Shown here piece after piece: positions 35,913 to 45,132 of a stretch of DNA of 64,000 nt. Source of the DNA: Tepidibacillus fermentans. GTDB lineage: Bacteria > Bacillota > Bacilli > Tepidibacillales > Tepidibacillaceae. The notes beneath the pieces are model-generated. The model was given only the letters and a program-made list of their open reading frames with translations. It had not been told where the DNA came from and ran no database searches. The stretch spans positions 1 through 64,000 of the forward strand of contig NZ_SMAB01000002.1 of the NCBI RefSeq assembly GCF_004342885.1, read 5' to 3'. The position numbers and the translations under genes are program-made. The stretch's first letter is position 1, and each line of letters starts with the position of its first letter.

Positions 35913-36172
35913 TATCGTCACCCCAGTCTTTTTGTTTATAAAAATCATCTCGATTTCAATTGTAACATGAAATAAGATGGATGAGTATGGAATTTGATTA
36001 ATTTTTATTTTTTTAAAAAAACAATGATAAATTTATGAAAATTCCTTCAAAATAAGAAATAATTATGCGCTGATATCGCATTTTTAAAAAAATAAGATAA
36101 TGGTAGAAAATACAACTTAAATCCTATTTTTTACTCGATGTTTCTATTTATTTAGTTCTTTTGTTACTAGAT

Positions 36173-36222
36173 ACACCTATATGTTGTGGTATATAATTTA
36201 AAACATCGCAATATATAGTTAT
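36173..36222. promoter_or_regulatory. Pair of NrdR boxes upstream of nrdJ
   Basis: acacctatatgttgtgg (36173-36189) and cgcaatatatagttat (36207-36222) resemble the NrdR consensus acactatatattgtgt and its inverse. Their centres lie about 33 bases apart, three helical turns, as usual for NrdR pairs. A tataat at 36192-36197 lies between them. ATP/dATP-responsive repression by NrdR is inferred. Confidence 0.75.
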
Positions 36223-36262
36223 AACTGGTTGAAGGTACATAGAATTAGGAGGGGCAAATTAA

Positions 36263-38788
36263 ATGAATCAATCTTCTTCACGTTTAGAAGGACTAAGTGA
36301 GAAAATCTTCCTTGATCGTTACGCATTGAAAGATGTGTTGCATCAGGAGGTAAATGTTGGGGATACGGTGTTGGTTCTAACTAAGGATGATCCAAAATAC
36401 CCACAAAAAGAAGTAGGGGAAGTTATCTCTATTGAAGGGGAAACCATTAAAGTAGGCTTACGAAATGGACAAGTTATAGATACAGTCATTGAGAAAATTA
36501 CCAAACCTTTAGAACTAACCCCAGAAGAAATGTGGGATCGATTAGCAAAAGCCATTGCAGCCGTTGAAAAACCAGAAAAAAGGGAAGAATGGACTAAGAA
36601 ATTCCGTGAAGTATTAGATGATTGGAAGTTGGTTCCCGGTGGGCGTATCGCAGCCGGTGCAGGTGCTAGTGATGAGTTAACGTTATTTAACTGTTATGTG
36701 ATTCCATCCCCTAAGGATAGTCGTGGCGGTATTATGGAAACCTTGAGTCAAATGACTGAAATTATGTCACGAGGTGGGGGAGTTGGAATTAACCTATCTT
36801 CCTTAAGACCAAGACGAGCTGTTGTGAGAGGTGTTAATGGTTCATCCAGTGGAGCTGTATCCTGGGGAGGATTATTTAGCTACACAACTGGTTTAATTGA
36901 ACAAGGTGGGTCGCGCCGTGGAGCATTAATGCTCATGTTAAATGATTGGCATCCAGATTTACTTGAGTTTATTACGGTAAAACAAGAAATGGGACTTATC
37001 ACTAATGCAAATCTTTCTGTGGCCATTAGTAATGACTTTATGAAAGCTGTAAAACAAGATCTCGATTGGGAACTTGTTTTTCCAGATACAACAGACCCAG
37101 AATATGATAAGGTTTGGGATGGTAATCTTAAAAAGTGGAAAGACCTTGGAAAAGCCGTAAAAGTATATAAAAAAATGAAAGCAAGGGAAATATGGCACAC
37201 CATTATTGAATCTGCATGGAAATCGGCTGAACCTGGTGTTGTCTTTATGGAACACTATAATGAAATGTCAAACAGCTGGTATTTTAACCCCATTATTAGT
37301 ACCAACCCTTGCGCAGAACAAGGATTACCAGCGTGGGGTGTATGTAACCTCTCTTCCATTAACCTTTCAAAATTTGTGAAAGATGGCCAAGTGGATTGGG
37401 AGGGACTTGGAGAAACGGTTGATATCTCCGTTCGTTTCTTAGACAATGTTATTGACGCAACTCCATACCATTTTAAAGAAAATGAAGAGAATCAACGGAA
37501 TGAACGTCGGATTGGTTTAGGAACGATGGGCTTAGCAGAAATGTTAATTCAATTAAAAATCCGTTACGGTAGTCCTGAATCTTTAAAATTCTTGGATCAA
37601 TTGTATGGGTTTATAGCAAAACGTGCATATCTAGCATCGACAGAAATTGCTGCTGAAAAAGGATCATTCCCAATGTTTGATGCAGAAAAATTCCTTCAAA
37701 GTAAATTCGTTCAACAATTTGATGATGAAGTCAAACAAGCAATTGCTGAAAAAGGAATGCGAAACGTAACGGTACTGACACAAGCGCCAACAGGTAGTAC
37801 TGGTACTATGGTTGGTACTTCTACAGGTATTGAGCCGTACTTTGCTTTTGAATATGTACGTCAAAGCCGTTTAGGATTGGACAAGCAATATGTACCTATC
37901 GCAAAAGAATGGTTAGAAAAACACCCTGGACAAAAACTACCCGATTACTTTGTCAGTGCAATGGAACTATCAGCAGAAGATCATATTCGTGTGCAAGCAG
38001 CGATCCAAAAATGGGTTGATTCATCTATAAGCAAAACAGCAAATGCCCCTGCCGACTTTACGATTGAAGATACAAAGAAATTGTATGAGTATGCTTATGA
38101 ATTAGGTTGTAAAGGTGTTACGATCTATCGTGATGGTAGTCGTGATGTTCAAGTACTTTCCACTGAGAAGAAAAAAGGAAAAGTAGAAGACAAAGTTGAA
38201 GCGCAAAAAGCAAATGAAAACACAGGAAAAGTTTATCGTCGTAGGCCCAAAAAATTAACGGGTGCAACATACAAGATGAATACTCCTTTAGGAAAAGCTT
38301 ATATCACAATTAATGATGTAGATGGTAGTCCTTTTGAGGTCATCGTCAATGTTGGGAAGGCTGGTAGTGATGTTTTCGCAATGTCTGAGGCATTAGGACG
38401 AGTTTCCACGCTCTTCCTACGTTTTGGTGAAATTCCAGATGGAAATAAAGCGAGACTATTAATTAAACATCTCAAAGGAATTGGTGGATCAGGTGCTGTT
38501 GGTTTTGGTCCAAACCGCGTTGAATCCATTGCCGATGCAGTGGCCAAAGCGCTAGAAATGCATATCGATGGTGAAGAACCGAACTATTCGATTGCAGCTA
38601 CTTCTGAACCATCGATCAATCAGCACAACGAACATGAGGGAATTCAATCGATTGATCATATGCATTTGCATGATGATCTGGATGTTCCGGATGGATTAGA
38701 CCTATGCCCAACGTGTGGATCTGCATCATTAGTGAATGAAGAGGGATGTAAACACTGTATTTCGTGTGGGTATACAAGATGTTCCTAA
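36263..38788 (+). CDS. nrdJ: Adenosylcobalamin-dependent ribonucleotide reductase (class II)
   Basis: An 841-residue enzyme reducing ribonucleotides to deoxyribonucleotides with a B12-derived thiyl radical. Catalytic barrel motifs include SGGGVGINLSSLRPR-like SRGGGVGINLSSLRP (~170), NPCAEQGLPAWGVCNLSS (~353-370) and the radical-site region TGSTGTMVGTSTGIEPYF (~513). A TSCPD-type C-terminal domain (~650-770) and a terminal four-Cys zinc ribbon (CPTCGSASL, CKHCISCGY) follow. The class II enzyme does not need oxygen, fitting anaerobic growth. Ribosome site aggagggg. Confidence 0.95.
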   Translation: MNQSSSRLEGLSEKIFLDRYALKDVLHQEVNVGDTVLVLTKDDPKYPQKEVGEVISIEGETIKVGLRNGQVIDTVIEKITKPLELTPEEMWDRLAKAIAAVEKPEKREEWTKKFREVLDDWKLVPGGRIAAGAGASDELTLFNCYVIPSPKDSRGGIMETLSQMTEIMSRGGGVGINLSSLRPRRAVVRGVNGSSSGAVSWGGLFSYTTGLIEQGGSRRGALMLMLNDWHPDLLEFITVKQEMGLITNANLSVAISNDFMKAVKQDLDWELVFPDTTDPEYDKVWDGNLKKWKDLGKAVKVYKKMKAREIWHTIIESAWKSAEPGVVFMEHYNEMSNSWYFNPIISTNPCAEQGLPAWGVCNLSSINLSKFVKDGQVDWEGLGETVDISVRFLDNVIDATPYHFKENEENQRNERRIGLGTMGLAEMLIQLKIRYGSPESLKFLDQLYGFIAKRAYLASTEIAAEKGSFPMFDAEKFLQSKFVQQFDDEVKQAIAEKGMRNVTVLTQAPTGSTGTMVGTSTGIEPYFAFEYVRQSRLGLDKQYVPIAKEWLEKHPGQKLPDYFVSAMELSAEDHIRVQAAIQKWVDSSISKTANAPADFTIEDTKKLYEYAYELGCKGVTIYRDGSRDVQVLSTEKKKGKVEDKVEAQKANENTGKVYRRRPKKLTGATYKMNTPLGKAYITINDVDGSPFEVIVNVGKAGSDVFAMSEALGRVSTLFLRFGEIPDGNKARLLIKHLKGIGGSGAVGFGPNRVESIADAVAKALEMHIDGEEPNYSIAATSEPSINQHNEHEGIQSIDHMHLHDDLDVPDGLDLCPTCGSASLVNEEGCKHCISCGYTRCS

Positions 38789-38808
38789 TATGATAAAAGT
38801 CATTGTTT

Positions 38809-38852
38809 CAAGACTTCATGTTCTGAATAAGAACTTGGAGTCTTTTTTTTAT
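38809..38852 (+). terminator. Terminator of nrdJ
   Basis: aagacttcatgttct and agaacttggagtcttttttt form a stem with interior mismatches, followed by eight T. Confidence 0.85.
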
Positions 38853-38935
38853 AGACGGGTGAGATAATAGAATTAGGGAAGAATATTCATAAAAAAATTG
38901 AAAGTAAAAAAGCATTTTTCATTTTTCTTTTGCTG

Positions 38936-39410
38936 AATACTACAATCCAGATAATATTGAATTTGGGGTATTAAGAGTTCTAAATGATGATCTTGTTGAA
39001 CCAGGGACAGGATTCGATTTACACCCTCATAGGGAAATGGAGATCATATCTTATGTCGTTAACGGAGAGTTAACCCATGGCGACAGTATGGGGAATAAAA
39101 ATACCTTAACTTATGGCCAAGTACAATTTATGAGTGCAGGAACAGGAGTTTCTCATAGCGAGTATAATTATGGTGAAACGATCTTACGGTTTCTAAAATC
39201 TGGATTTACCCAGACCAAAAGGCTATACGCCAAATTATGGAGATTATAAATTTGACTGGATTGAGAGAAAAAATAAATGTCTTTAGAATTAGAAAAAGAA
39301 AAAAATGGTTTTCAAGTAAAGACAGGAAGGCAAACTTATCTTGTCCAAATTGAAGGGACTTCGAAAATCAACGGTATTGGATTAGAAACAAGGAACGTAA
39401 TGGAAATCAT
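38936..39410 (+). pseudogene. Decayed pirin-family gene
   Basis: The frame from about 38936 lacks a start and reads HFSFAEYYNPDNIEFGVLRV, then HPHREMEIISYVVNGEL with the pirin metal His pair, and SAGTGVSHSEYN. At ~39210 the frame shifts, and the C-terminal cupin part (QTYLVQIEGTSKINGIGLET) appears in another frame. Upstream sequence (near 38905) holds the shifted N terminus. Not functional. Confidence 0.8.
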
Positions 39411-39426
39411 GGAAAGAAGAAAAAAA

Positions 39427-39694
39427 CACTCCGGTATTAGTCGGAACTTTTAGTCCCGGCATGGTACTTACAGACTTCTTAATAGGTGTACTTGAAGAAA
39501 ATCCAGAAGAAGTCGAAAGGAATAAGCGGATATTCAATATTTTAGCAGATAAAGTAGAAACAGTGACTCCCATTCTTGGAGAGAGAATATTGAATAACAC
39601 AAAGCAAGGAGCAGATATTAATTGGCTAACAAAAGGGAAAATCGCTTGGCGTTTCATAAGTTCGTTGTTTTATAAAAGGAATATCATTGAATGA
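39427..39694 (+). pseudogene. C-terminal fragment of an SDR-type oxidoreductase
   Basis: The frame reads TPVLVGTFSPGMVLTDFLIG and then NILADKVETVTPILGERI, close to the tail of some short-chain dehydrogenases (SPGMVxTDLL...NILAE). The Rossmann N terminus with the catalytic Tyr is absent; the segment joins directly to the pirin remnant. Family assignment is tentative. Confidence 0.5.
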
Positions 39695-39787
39695 CTCCAT
39701 AATAAAGTAGGAAAAAATTGTTTTGTGAATTTAAAAGAGGTATGATGATAGTATTGTTAAATATTACATAAATAGGAGGAAACATTT

Positions 39788-41014
39788 ATGTCAAAGGTCG
39801 TAGAACGTTTTTTAAACTATGTGAAATACGATACTCGCTCAAATGATGAATCAACCACTGTTCCTACCACACCTGGTCAAATGGTATTAGCCAAAGCAAT
39901 TGCTGAGGAATTAAAACAAATTGGTCTACAAGAAGTAGAAGTTGATGTTAAGGGATATGTTTATGCAACATTACCTTCCAATATAGAGAAAGAAGTACCG
40001 ACCATTGGCTTTATTGCTCATATGGATACAAGCCCAGATATGACAGGTACGAACGTGAATCCTCAAATTGTGAAAAATTATGATGGTGGAGACATTGTGT
40101 TAAATAAAGAACAAAATATCGTTCTTTCCCCGAAACAATTTCCTGAATTAAAAAATTACATAGGCAAGACATTAATCACCACCGATGGAACCACTTTACT
40201 TGGAGCAGATGATAAAGCAGGTGTCGCTGAAATCGTCACGGCGATGGAGTATCTCATTCAACATCCTGAAATTCCTCATGGGAAAATTCGGATTGGCTTC
40301 ACTCCTGATGAGGAAGTAGGTAAAGGTGCTGATCACTTCGATGTAGAAGGATTTGGTGCTGATTTTGCCTATACAATAGATGGCGGGCCAATTGGCGAAT
40401 TGGAATATGAGAATTTTAATGCTGCAGGAGCAAAAGTACGAATCCGGGGAAGAAATGTTCATCCTGGGACAGCGAAAAATAAAATGATCAATTCCATGCT
40501 TGTGGCCAATGAATATATCGCTTCATTACCTGAAAACGAAACCCCTGTCCATACAGAGGGATACGAAGGATTCTACCATTTGATCAGTATGAAAGGGGAA
40601 GTAGAAGAAACCACGCTTCAATATATCATCCGTGACTTTGACAAAACCTCGTTTGAAAATAGAAAGAAAACAATGGTTGAAATGGCAGATAAGATCAACC
40701 AAAAATATGGTGAGGGAATTTGTACGGTTGAATTAAAAGACCAATATTACAATATGAAGGAAAAGATTGAGCCTGTAAAGCATATTGTGGATACTGCATT
40801 TGAGGCAATGAGGGAAGTTGGTATCGAACCGATTGTAAAACCTATTCGTGGGGGAACAGATGGGGCAAGACTCTCTTATATGGGATTACCCACGCCTAAT
40901 ATTTTTGCTGGTGGTCACAATTTCCATGGCCGCTATGAATTTATTCCAACTTTTGCGATGGAAAAAGCCGTAGAAGTCATTCTTAAGATTGTTGAATTAT
41001 ATGCTAGGAAATAA
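39788..41014 (+). CDS. pepT: Peptidase T (tripeptide aminopeptidase)
   Basis: A 408-residue M20B zinc peptidase removing N-terminal residues from tripeptides in the cytoplasm. Zinc ligands and catalytic residues are seen in [11 protein letters not shown] (His ~79), [11 protein letters not shown] (Asp ~143), TPDEEVGKG (Glu ~177) and [11 protein letters not shown] (~378). The start follows aggaggaaac. Confidence 0.96.
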   Translation: MSKVVERFLNYVKYDTRSNDESTTVPTTPGQMVLAKAIAEELKQIGLQEVEVDVKGYVYATLPSNIEKEVPTIGFIAHMDTSPDMTGTNVNPQIVKNYDGGDIVLNKEQNIVLSPKQFPELKNYIGKTLITTDGTTLLGADDKAGVAEIVTAMEYLIQHPEIPHGKIRIGFTPDEEVGKGADHFDVEGFGADFAYTIDGGPIGELEYENFNAAGAKVRIRGRNVHPGTAKNKMINSMLVANEYIASLPENETPVHTEGYEGFYHLISMKGEVEETTLQYIIRDFDKTSFENRKKTMVEMADKINQKYGEGICTVELKDQYYNMKEKIEPVKHIVDTAFEAMREVGIEPIVKPIRGGTDGARLSYMGLPTPNIFAGGHNFHGRYEFIPTFAMEKAVEVILKIVELYARK

Positions 41015-41029
41015 TATTTTAGAGAAAAT

Positions 41030-41060
41030 CATGACGGTGTCTATCTTTGTGATAGATCCC
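41030..41060 (+). terminator. Terminator of pepT
   Basis: acggtgtctatc pairs with gatagatcccgt around a short loop and is followed by eight T. Confidence 0.85.
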
Positions 41061-41167
41061 GTTTTTTTTGTTGGCATTGATTGATGTTTATCAAGTCATA
41101 AGTCGGAAAATCGTGTGGAAGGCCATCGAATAAAATTTTATTTAAAACTGATCAGTATTCTATAAAA

Positions 41168-41325
41168 CACTACATTTAATAAGGAGCAAAAGAAAACCCT
41201 TGGTTTATCAGCATAGAATCGAACTGAGTCACCTTCAAGAATTGTATAGGTTTTATTAATCTATTTTTAGAATCAATTCACCCTTCAAAACAGTTATATA
41301 TTCCTCCACTCCTGACTGATGAGGG
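41168..41325 (-). pseudogene. Remnant of a cupin-domain gene
   Basis: On the minus strand, HQSGVEEYITVLKGELIL and, after an interruption, TYTILEGDSVRFYADKP match the C-terminal cupin half of HTH-cupin regulators. Stops and a frameshift split the two parts and no start is found. The rest of 41061-41612 shows no other coding signal. Confidence 0.5.
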
Positions 41326-41612
41326 AACCTACACTAATTCTGATTCGTAATAATGTCTTAAGTTATCAGAATCGATACGAGAAATCTATAGTCCTGTCCG
41401 TTTTGTTAGATAATCCTACTATAATTTACGGACGTACAACACACCTTATAGTGTTGACAGGATAAACAGTAAAAGCTAAAATATAAAACAACAGTAATCC
41501 GTAAGATTAGTAATGGCAACCTCATGTCTAATTGTACTTTAGCAGGCAGTTAATATTTATTTTATTATTGATTGTGTGAAAAAGTACTGAACGGATTGAG
41601 GTTAAAATTATG

Positions 41613-41672
41613 ATAAGGCGGTATATTTCATTTTCCCCATTCTGTGTTGGGAAAAGAAATATACCGCCTTAT
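41613..41672 (+). other. 24-bp hairpin directly before the DUF2294 gene
   Basis: ataaggcggtatatttc(a)ttttccc (41613-41637) pairs with gggaaaagaaatataccgccttat (41649-41672), with a single bulged A and an 11-base loop. It ends three bases before the gggagg ribosome site of the DUF2294 gene. No T-run follows. It may be a regulatory RNA hairpin, or the scar of a small mobile element. Confidence 0.75.
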
Positions 41673-41688
41673 TTGGGAGGTAGAAATA

Positions 41689-42063
41689 TTGAAGAGTACA
41701 AAATGGACAAAAGGCTCTTTGGAAGCTGAGATAGGTAAAGCTTTAACGCAATGGGAAAAAGATTTTTTAGGACGAGGTTCCGTGTCAGTAAAAACAGATA
41801 TTCTTAGGGATATGGTGGTTGTTGCTTTAAATGGAATTCTTACACCTGCCGAATACAAACTTTGTGACACAAAAGAAGGATTATTGTCGGTAAAAAGAAT
41901 TCGTTCTGATCTAGTGGAGTCTGGTCGAGAAAAACTGTACCAACTGATAAGGGATTTGACCGGAGAAGAAGTGGTGAGTTTTCACACTGATATTAGTACA
42001 CGCACCGGAGAACGAATTATGGTTTTTAGATTATATAGTGATTTGCAAAAGAAATTGTCATAA
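41689..42063 (+). CDS. DUF2294 protein
   Basis: A 124-residue protein. TTG 41689 is chosen because gggagg lies 8 bases upstream; a longer frame from 41644 would lie in the hairpin. KGSLEAEIGKALTQWEKDFLGRG, the DMVVVALNGILTPAEYKL core and SFHTDISTRTGERIMVF at the end match DUF2294, a small cytoplasmic family of unknown function. It precedes an SbtA-like bicarbonate permease, suggesting a link to inorganic-carbon handling; this is inference. Confidence 0.8.
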   Translation: MKSTKWTKGSLEAEIGKALTQWEKDFLGRGSVSVKTDILRDMVVVALNGILTPAEYKLCDTKEGLLSVKRIRSDLVESGREKLYQLIRDLTGEEVVSFHTDISTRTGERIMVFRLYSDLQKKLS

Positions 42064-42107
42064 AGACAATGGTAGGCCTTCAAAACATGAAAAATGAGTT
42101 GAAGGTA

Positions 42108-42173
42108 AACCGGTATGATTCAAGCCAATGGGTTGAAATTCATCATTGGTTGTTGAATATGCCGGTTTTTTTA
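42108..42173 (+). terminator. Long hairpin with T-run between DUF2294 and sbtA
   Basis: aaccggtatgattcaagccaatg and cattggttgttgaatatgccggtt form a stem with small bulges, followed by seven T. It may be a terminator or attenuator ahead of the permease gene. Confidence 0.75.
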
Positions 42174-42240
42174 TTGAAGAAACTAATGCAGACTTAAGAA
42201 ATCCATTGAGCTGTATCACAAAATAGGAGGGTTGATTGAA

Positions 42241-43260
42241 ATGTATGAAATCGTTTTACAGAACTTATTATCACCATACGTGTTATTTTTTTTATTAGGT
42301 ATTATGGCTGCTTTATTTAAATCAGATTTGAAATTTCCTAATGGACTAAGTGAGGCGTTAAGTATTTATCTATTGATGGCCATTGGTATCAAAGGGGGAA
42401 TTGAACTTTCTCATTATGCGTTAGGCACCGTAATGAAGCCTATTCTCGGAACCCTGTTTTTGGGTGTTTTCATTCCTGTACTGTCGTTAATCGTGCTTCG
42501 TTTCATGAAAATGGATCTAAAAAACGCCATAGGATTGGCAGCGACATACGGTTCAGTCAGTATTGTGACTTATGGAGCTACTATTTCTTTCCTTGGTAAG
42601 AATGGGGTGGATTATGAAGGGTTTATGAACGTATTAATCGTATTATTGGAAAGCCCAGCCATTTTTGTCTCCTTGTTTCTGTTAAGGTTATTGCAGAAGG
42701 CTCCAGATAACCAAAGAATTGCTACTCACCGTCTAGGCTTTGCTGCAGGCATTTATTCGTCTATGAATGGTTTGTTTGATAAAGAAGTGATTAAAGAAAG
42801 TTTATTTGGAAAGAGTGTATTGCTTTTGTTGGGGAGCCTTCTTATCGGTTGGTTTGTTGGCCAAGATGCCGTATCTACTGTGAAACCATTGTTTATCGAT
42901 CTTTATGGAAGCATCTTAATTTTATTTTTATTAAATATGGGATTAATCGTAGGACAACGACTTCCTGAAGTTAAAAAACATGGATGGAAAATTTTATTAT
43001 TTGGGATCTGTATGCCGATTGTTGGAGGAACCCTTGGAGTTTTTGTAGGGAAGATGGTTGGCCTTTCGCTAGGAGGGGCCACGTTAATGGGGGTATTAGC
43101 AGGAAGTTCTTCTTACATTGCTGCTCCCGCCGCCTTAAAATCCTCCGTTCCTGAGGCCAATCCGTCGATTTATCTCGGGTTATCACTTGGAGTGACCTTT
43201 CCTTTTAATTTGATCATCGGAATACCTCTGTATTTTGCCATAGCACAACTTCTTCAATAG
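42241..43260 (+). CDS. SbtA-type sodium-dependent bicarbonate permease
   Basis: A 339-residue membrane protein (start ATG 42241 after aggagggttg) with about ten hydrophobic segments. LFKSDLKFPNGLSEALSIYLLMAIGIKGG (first part) and the repeated glycine-rich ATYGSVSIVTYGATISFLG and LAGSSSYIAAPAALKSSVPEA motifs match the SbtA family (PF05982), which imports bicarbonate with Na+. It is flanked by a DUF2294 gene and a broken carbonic-anhydrase-like gene, forming a carbon-acquisition module. Specificity is by family. Confidence 0.88.
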   Translation: MYEIVLQNLLSPYVLFFLLGIMAALFKSDLKFPNGLSEALSIYLLMAIGIKGGIELSHYALGTVMKPILGTLFLGVFIPVLSLIVLRFMKMDLKNAIGLAATYGSVSIVTYGATISFLGKNGVDYEGFMNVLIVLLESPAIFVSLFLLRLLQKAPDNQRIATHRLGFAAGIYSSMNGLFDKEVIKESLFGKSVLLLLGSLLIGWFVGQDAVSTVKPLFIDLYGSILILFLLNMGLIVGQRLPEVKKHGWKILLFGICMPIVGGTLGVFVGKMVGLSLGGATLMGVLAGSSSYIAAPAALKSSVPEANPSIYLGLSLGVTFPFNLIIGIPLYFAIAQLLQ

Positions 43261-43290
43261 TGTTTCAAATAAATTAATGGGGTGAATCTC

Positions 43291-43763
43291 ATGTATTTAG
43301 ATGAAAACAAAAAGTTTTATTTGTGATCGGAATGGAGTGCGAATTGGAACGATTATTACATCAGGCGATTAATTTCCATCCGGAAAACATGTTAATTTTA
43401 AAAAGTTTTGGATCCGTGATTTCACATTCTTACGGTGATTAAATGCGAGACATCATCATTGCTGTTTATCAGGAAAATGTTGAAGAAATTTTTGTGGTCG
43501 GCACAAAAGATGGTCAAAAGAATACAGTGGATATACAAGATTTACTTAACAAAATATATGAGAAAGATGGACTAAAGGAGAAAATACAAACATTAGATTA
43601 TCTTTTTAAAAATAGCATGCCAGAATTTCCTGGTGGGAATCTAAGTGAATGGTTAGAGGGCAGCAAAACTTTAACAGAGGGCATACAGAATAGTGTCAAT
43701 ATTATTCGTGATCATCCGTTGATGCCATCTCATGTTAAGGTTCACGGATTATTTGTGAACTAG
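43291..43763 (+). pseudogene. Broken carbonic-anhydrase-like gene
   Basis: ATG 43291 follows ggggtga. One A lost in a run at ~43310 shifts the frame: the correct frame then reads KVLFVIGMECELERLLHQAIN and continues to SHSYGD, where a leucine codon (TTA) has become TAA (43439-43441), then MRDIIIAVYQENVEEIFVVGTKDG onward to 43763. The layout resembles beta-carbonic anhydrases, but the second zinc-binding His/Cys pair is not evident. The TGA in the raw frame is due to the frameshift, not selenocysteine. Confidence 0.65.
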
Positions 43764-43844
43764 GAGAACGGAAAACTATCAGAAATTGACGTTTCCTAAG
43801 AAACTATTACTTGTAGATCTAAAAATACTACTAATCATCTTTCG

Positions 43845-44179
43845 GGTGATCTTCAAAATATGGTAAATGGGTTGAAGGTAAACGGGCATCTTCAAGACCA
43901 ATGTTGCACACACATTTATCTTTTGGGCATTCTGTTTTTTATGAAGAAAGGAAGACGTTATGCGCATGTACCCATACAAGGACAGAAAAGCATCCCTATC
44001 GACAATGCATGGGAAACAACAGGCTATTGGCCGACCCTTCAATGTTTGAGATCGGCAATGAAGTAGACTTTGTCTTAAGCGAAGCAAAACGTTTACGATT
44101 GCGCTATCCAAAGATAATAGTCGCTCCACTCTTATATAAAGTGGAAGATAACAGACTTTACTTAATTAGAGAAGAATAG
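43845..44179 (+). pseudogene. Frameshifted gene of unrecognised family
   Basis: Coding signal moves between two frames: LQNMVNGLKVNGHLQDQCCTHIY and RRYAHVPIQGQKSIPIDNAWE in one, then MFEIGNEVDFVLSEAKRLRL and YPKIIVAPLLYKVEDNRLYL in another. At least two frameshifts split it. Its beginning resembles a ~60-base stretch after the DUF2294 gene (42073-42133). The function is unknown; it belongs to the decaying carbon module. Confidence 0.5.
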
Positions 44180-44187
44180 AAAGAGAT

Positions 44188-44216
44188 AGAAACCGGGCAT
44201 AATTGCCTGGTTTTTT
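44188..44216 (+). terminator. Terminator
   Basis: aaccgggca and tgcctggtt pair across a 5-base loop and are followed by seven T. Confidence 0.8.
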
Positions 44217-44251
44217 TGACGTAAAAAAGTGTAAGATTTTGGGAGTAATAG

Positions 44252-44430
44252 CGGCGGTAGTATGTTCTAATGCTGCTCCGACACTTCGCGGTTTTCCAAA
44301 AATAAACAGATGGTAAGAAAACTCGCTCGCTAAAGCACCCATAGGGTACAAGTCAGGCTATGCAACTAAAGTTGCAAGTCGTGCTATATCGTAGCTTATT
44401 GAATCATACAAGACAATGAAATAAACCTAT
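44252..44430. repeat. Dispersed structured repeat, copy A
   Basis: About 165 bases align with 48505-48665 (both contain acaagtca-gcta, an aact/ctaaag stem, agtcgtgctat-tcg and ataaacctat). The small stem caact-aa-agttg here is cagct-aa-agctg in the other copy, a compensating pair change. It could be a mobile palindromic element or a small RNA. Short open frames on the minus strand are partly alike in both copies. Confidence 0.6.
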
Positions 44431-44447
44431 TTTTCCGAGAAGGGAAT

Positions 44448-44990
44448 TTATTCAGTCTTTGAAAGTAATAAACTAGCCTTTTCTAACGTTTCGCATACTT
44501 CATCTAGTTGTTCTTCTGTCTCTGCTTCTAATGTATGAAGATGAATACCCCCTGTTAAGTCTGATAAATAAGCTGCTTTTGTTTCGGTCATTTTATCAAT
44601 AAATTGTTGAACATCTCTGCGATTTTTTAGCATTAATGACGCAGTCAATTCTCCATAAATGGGGTGTTCAACGATGACGTCTTTAACAAATACACCATGA
44701 TCAACAATGATATTTAATTCTTCTTGAGTTTGCTGAGGTGAATGGGAACAAGCAATGATTCTTCGATAGGGATGATCAGATTCTTTTTCGTTCATGTAAA
44801 CATATCCCTGGGCGGTTGCAATAATAGGTTCATTTCTTGCTTTTAATAAAGATATATCTTGAACAATCACTTGTCTACTCACATTCATTTTTTCCGCAAT
44901 CTGTTGACCTGTTAATGGCCCCTCTGAGCGTTTTAACCAATCCAAGATTAATTGTCTACGTTCTTCACCTAGTCTCTTTTTTCTATCCAT
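44448..44990 (-). CDS. niaR: NiaR-type transcription repressor (HTH-3H)
   Basis: A 180-residue niacin-sensing repressor. ATG 44990 is chosen (gaggtga site); an upstream GTG lies in that site. The N-terminal winged HTH (~6-60, with GQQIAEKMNVSRQVIVQDI) is followed by the 3H domain: conserved His residues in ACSHSP, IVDHGVFV, VEHPIYGEL and GGIHLHTL bind the metal/niacin. It represses NAD-synthesis or niacin-uptake genes; none are adjacent. Confidence 0.9.
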   Translation of the reverse strand: MDRKKRLGEERRQLILDWLKRSEGPLTGQQIAEKMNVSRQVIVQDISLLKARNEPIIATAQGYVYMNEKESDHPYRRIIACSHSPQQTQEELNIIVDHGVFVKDVIVEHPIYGELTASLMLKNRRDVQQFIDKMTETKAAYLSDLTGGIHLHTLEAETEEQLDEVCETLEKASLLLSKTE

Positions 44991-45132
44991 TTTAATCACC
45001 TCACGACCAAACTGATAGTTTCATTATACCGTAATCCTCTATTTCAATAAAACCTATATCATCAGTAAAAATAGACTTCCTCCTAGAACCAACCATTTCT
45101 CGAAAACGTATGATAAATATGGGAGAGGAGGA

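Noticed and set aside
43310-43325. In-frame TGA in the carbonic-anhydrase-like gene as a possible selenocysteine codon
   Set aside because: The frame after the TGA does not continue the family; a one-base shift restores it, and a later TAA also breaks the gene. It is decay, not recoding.
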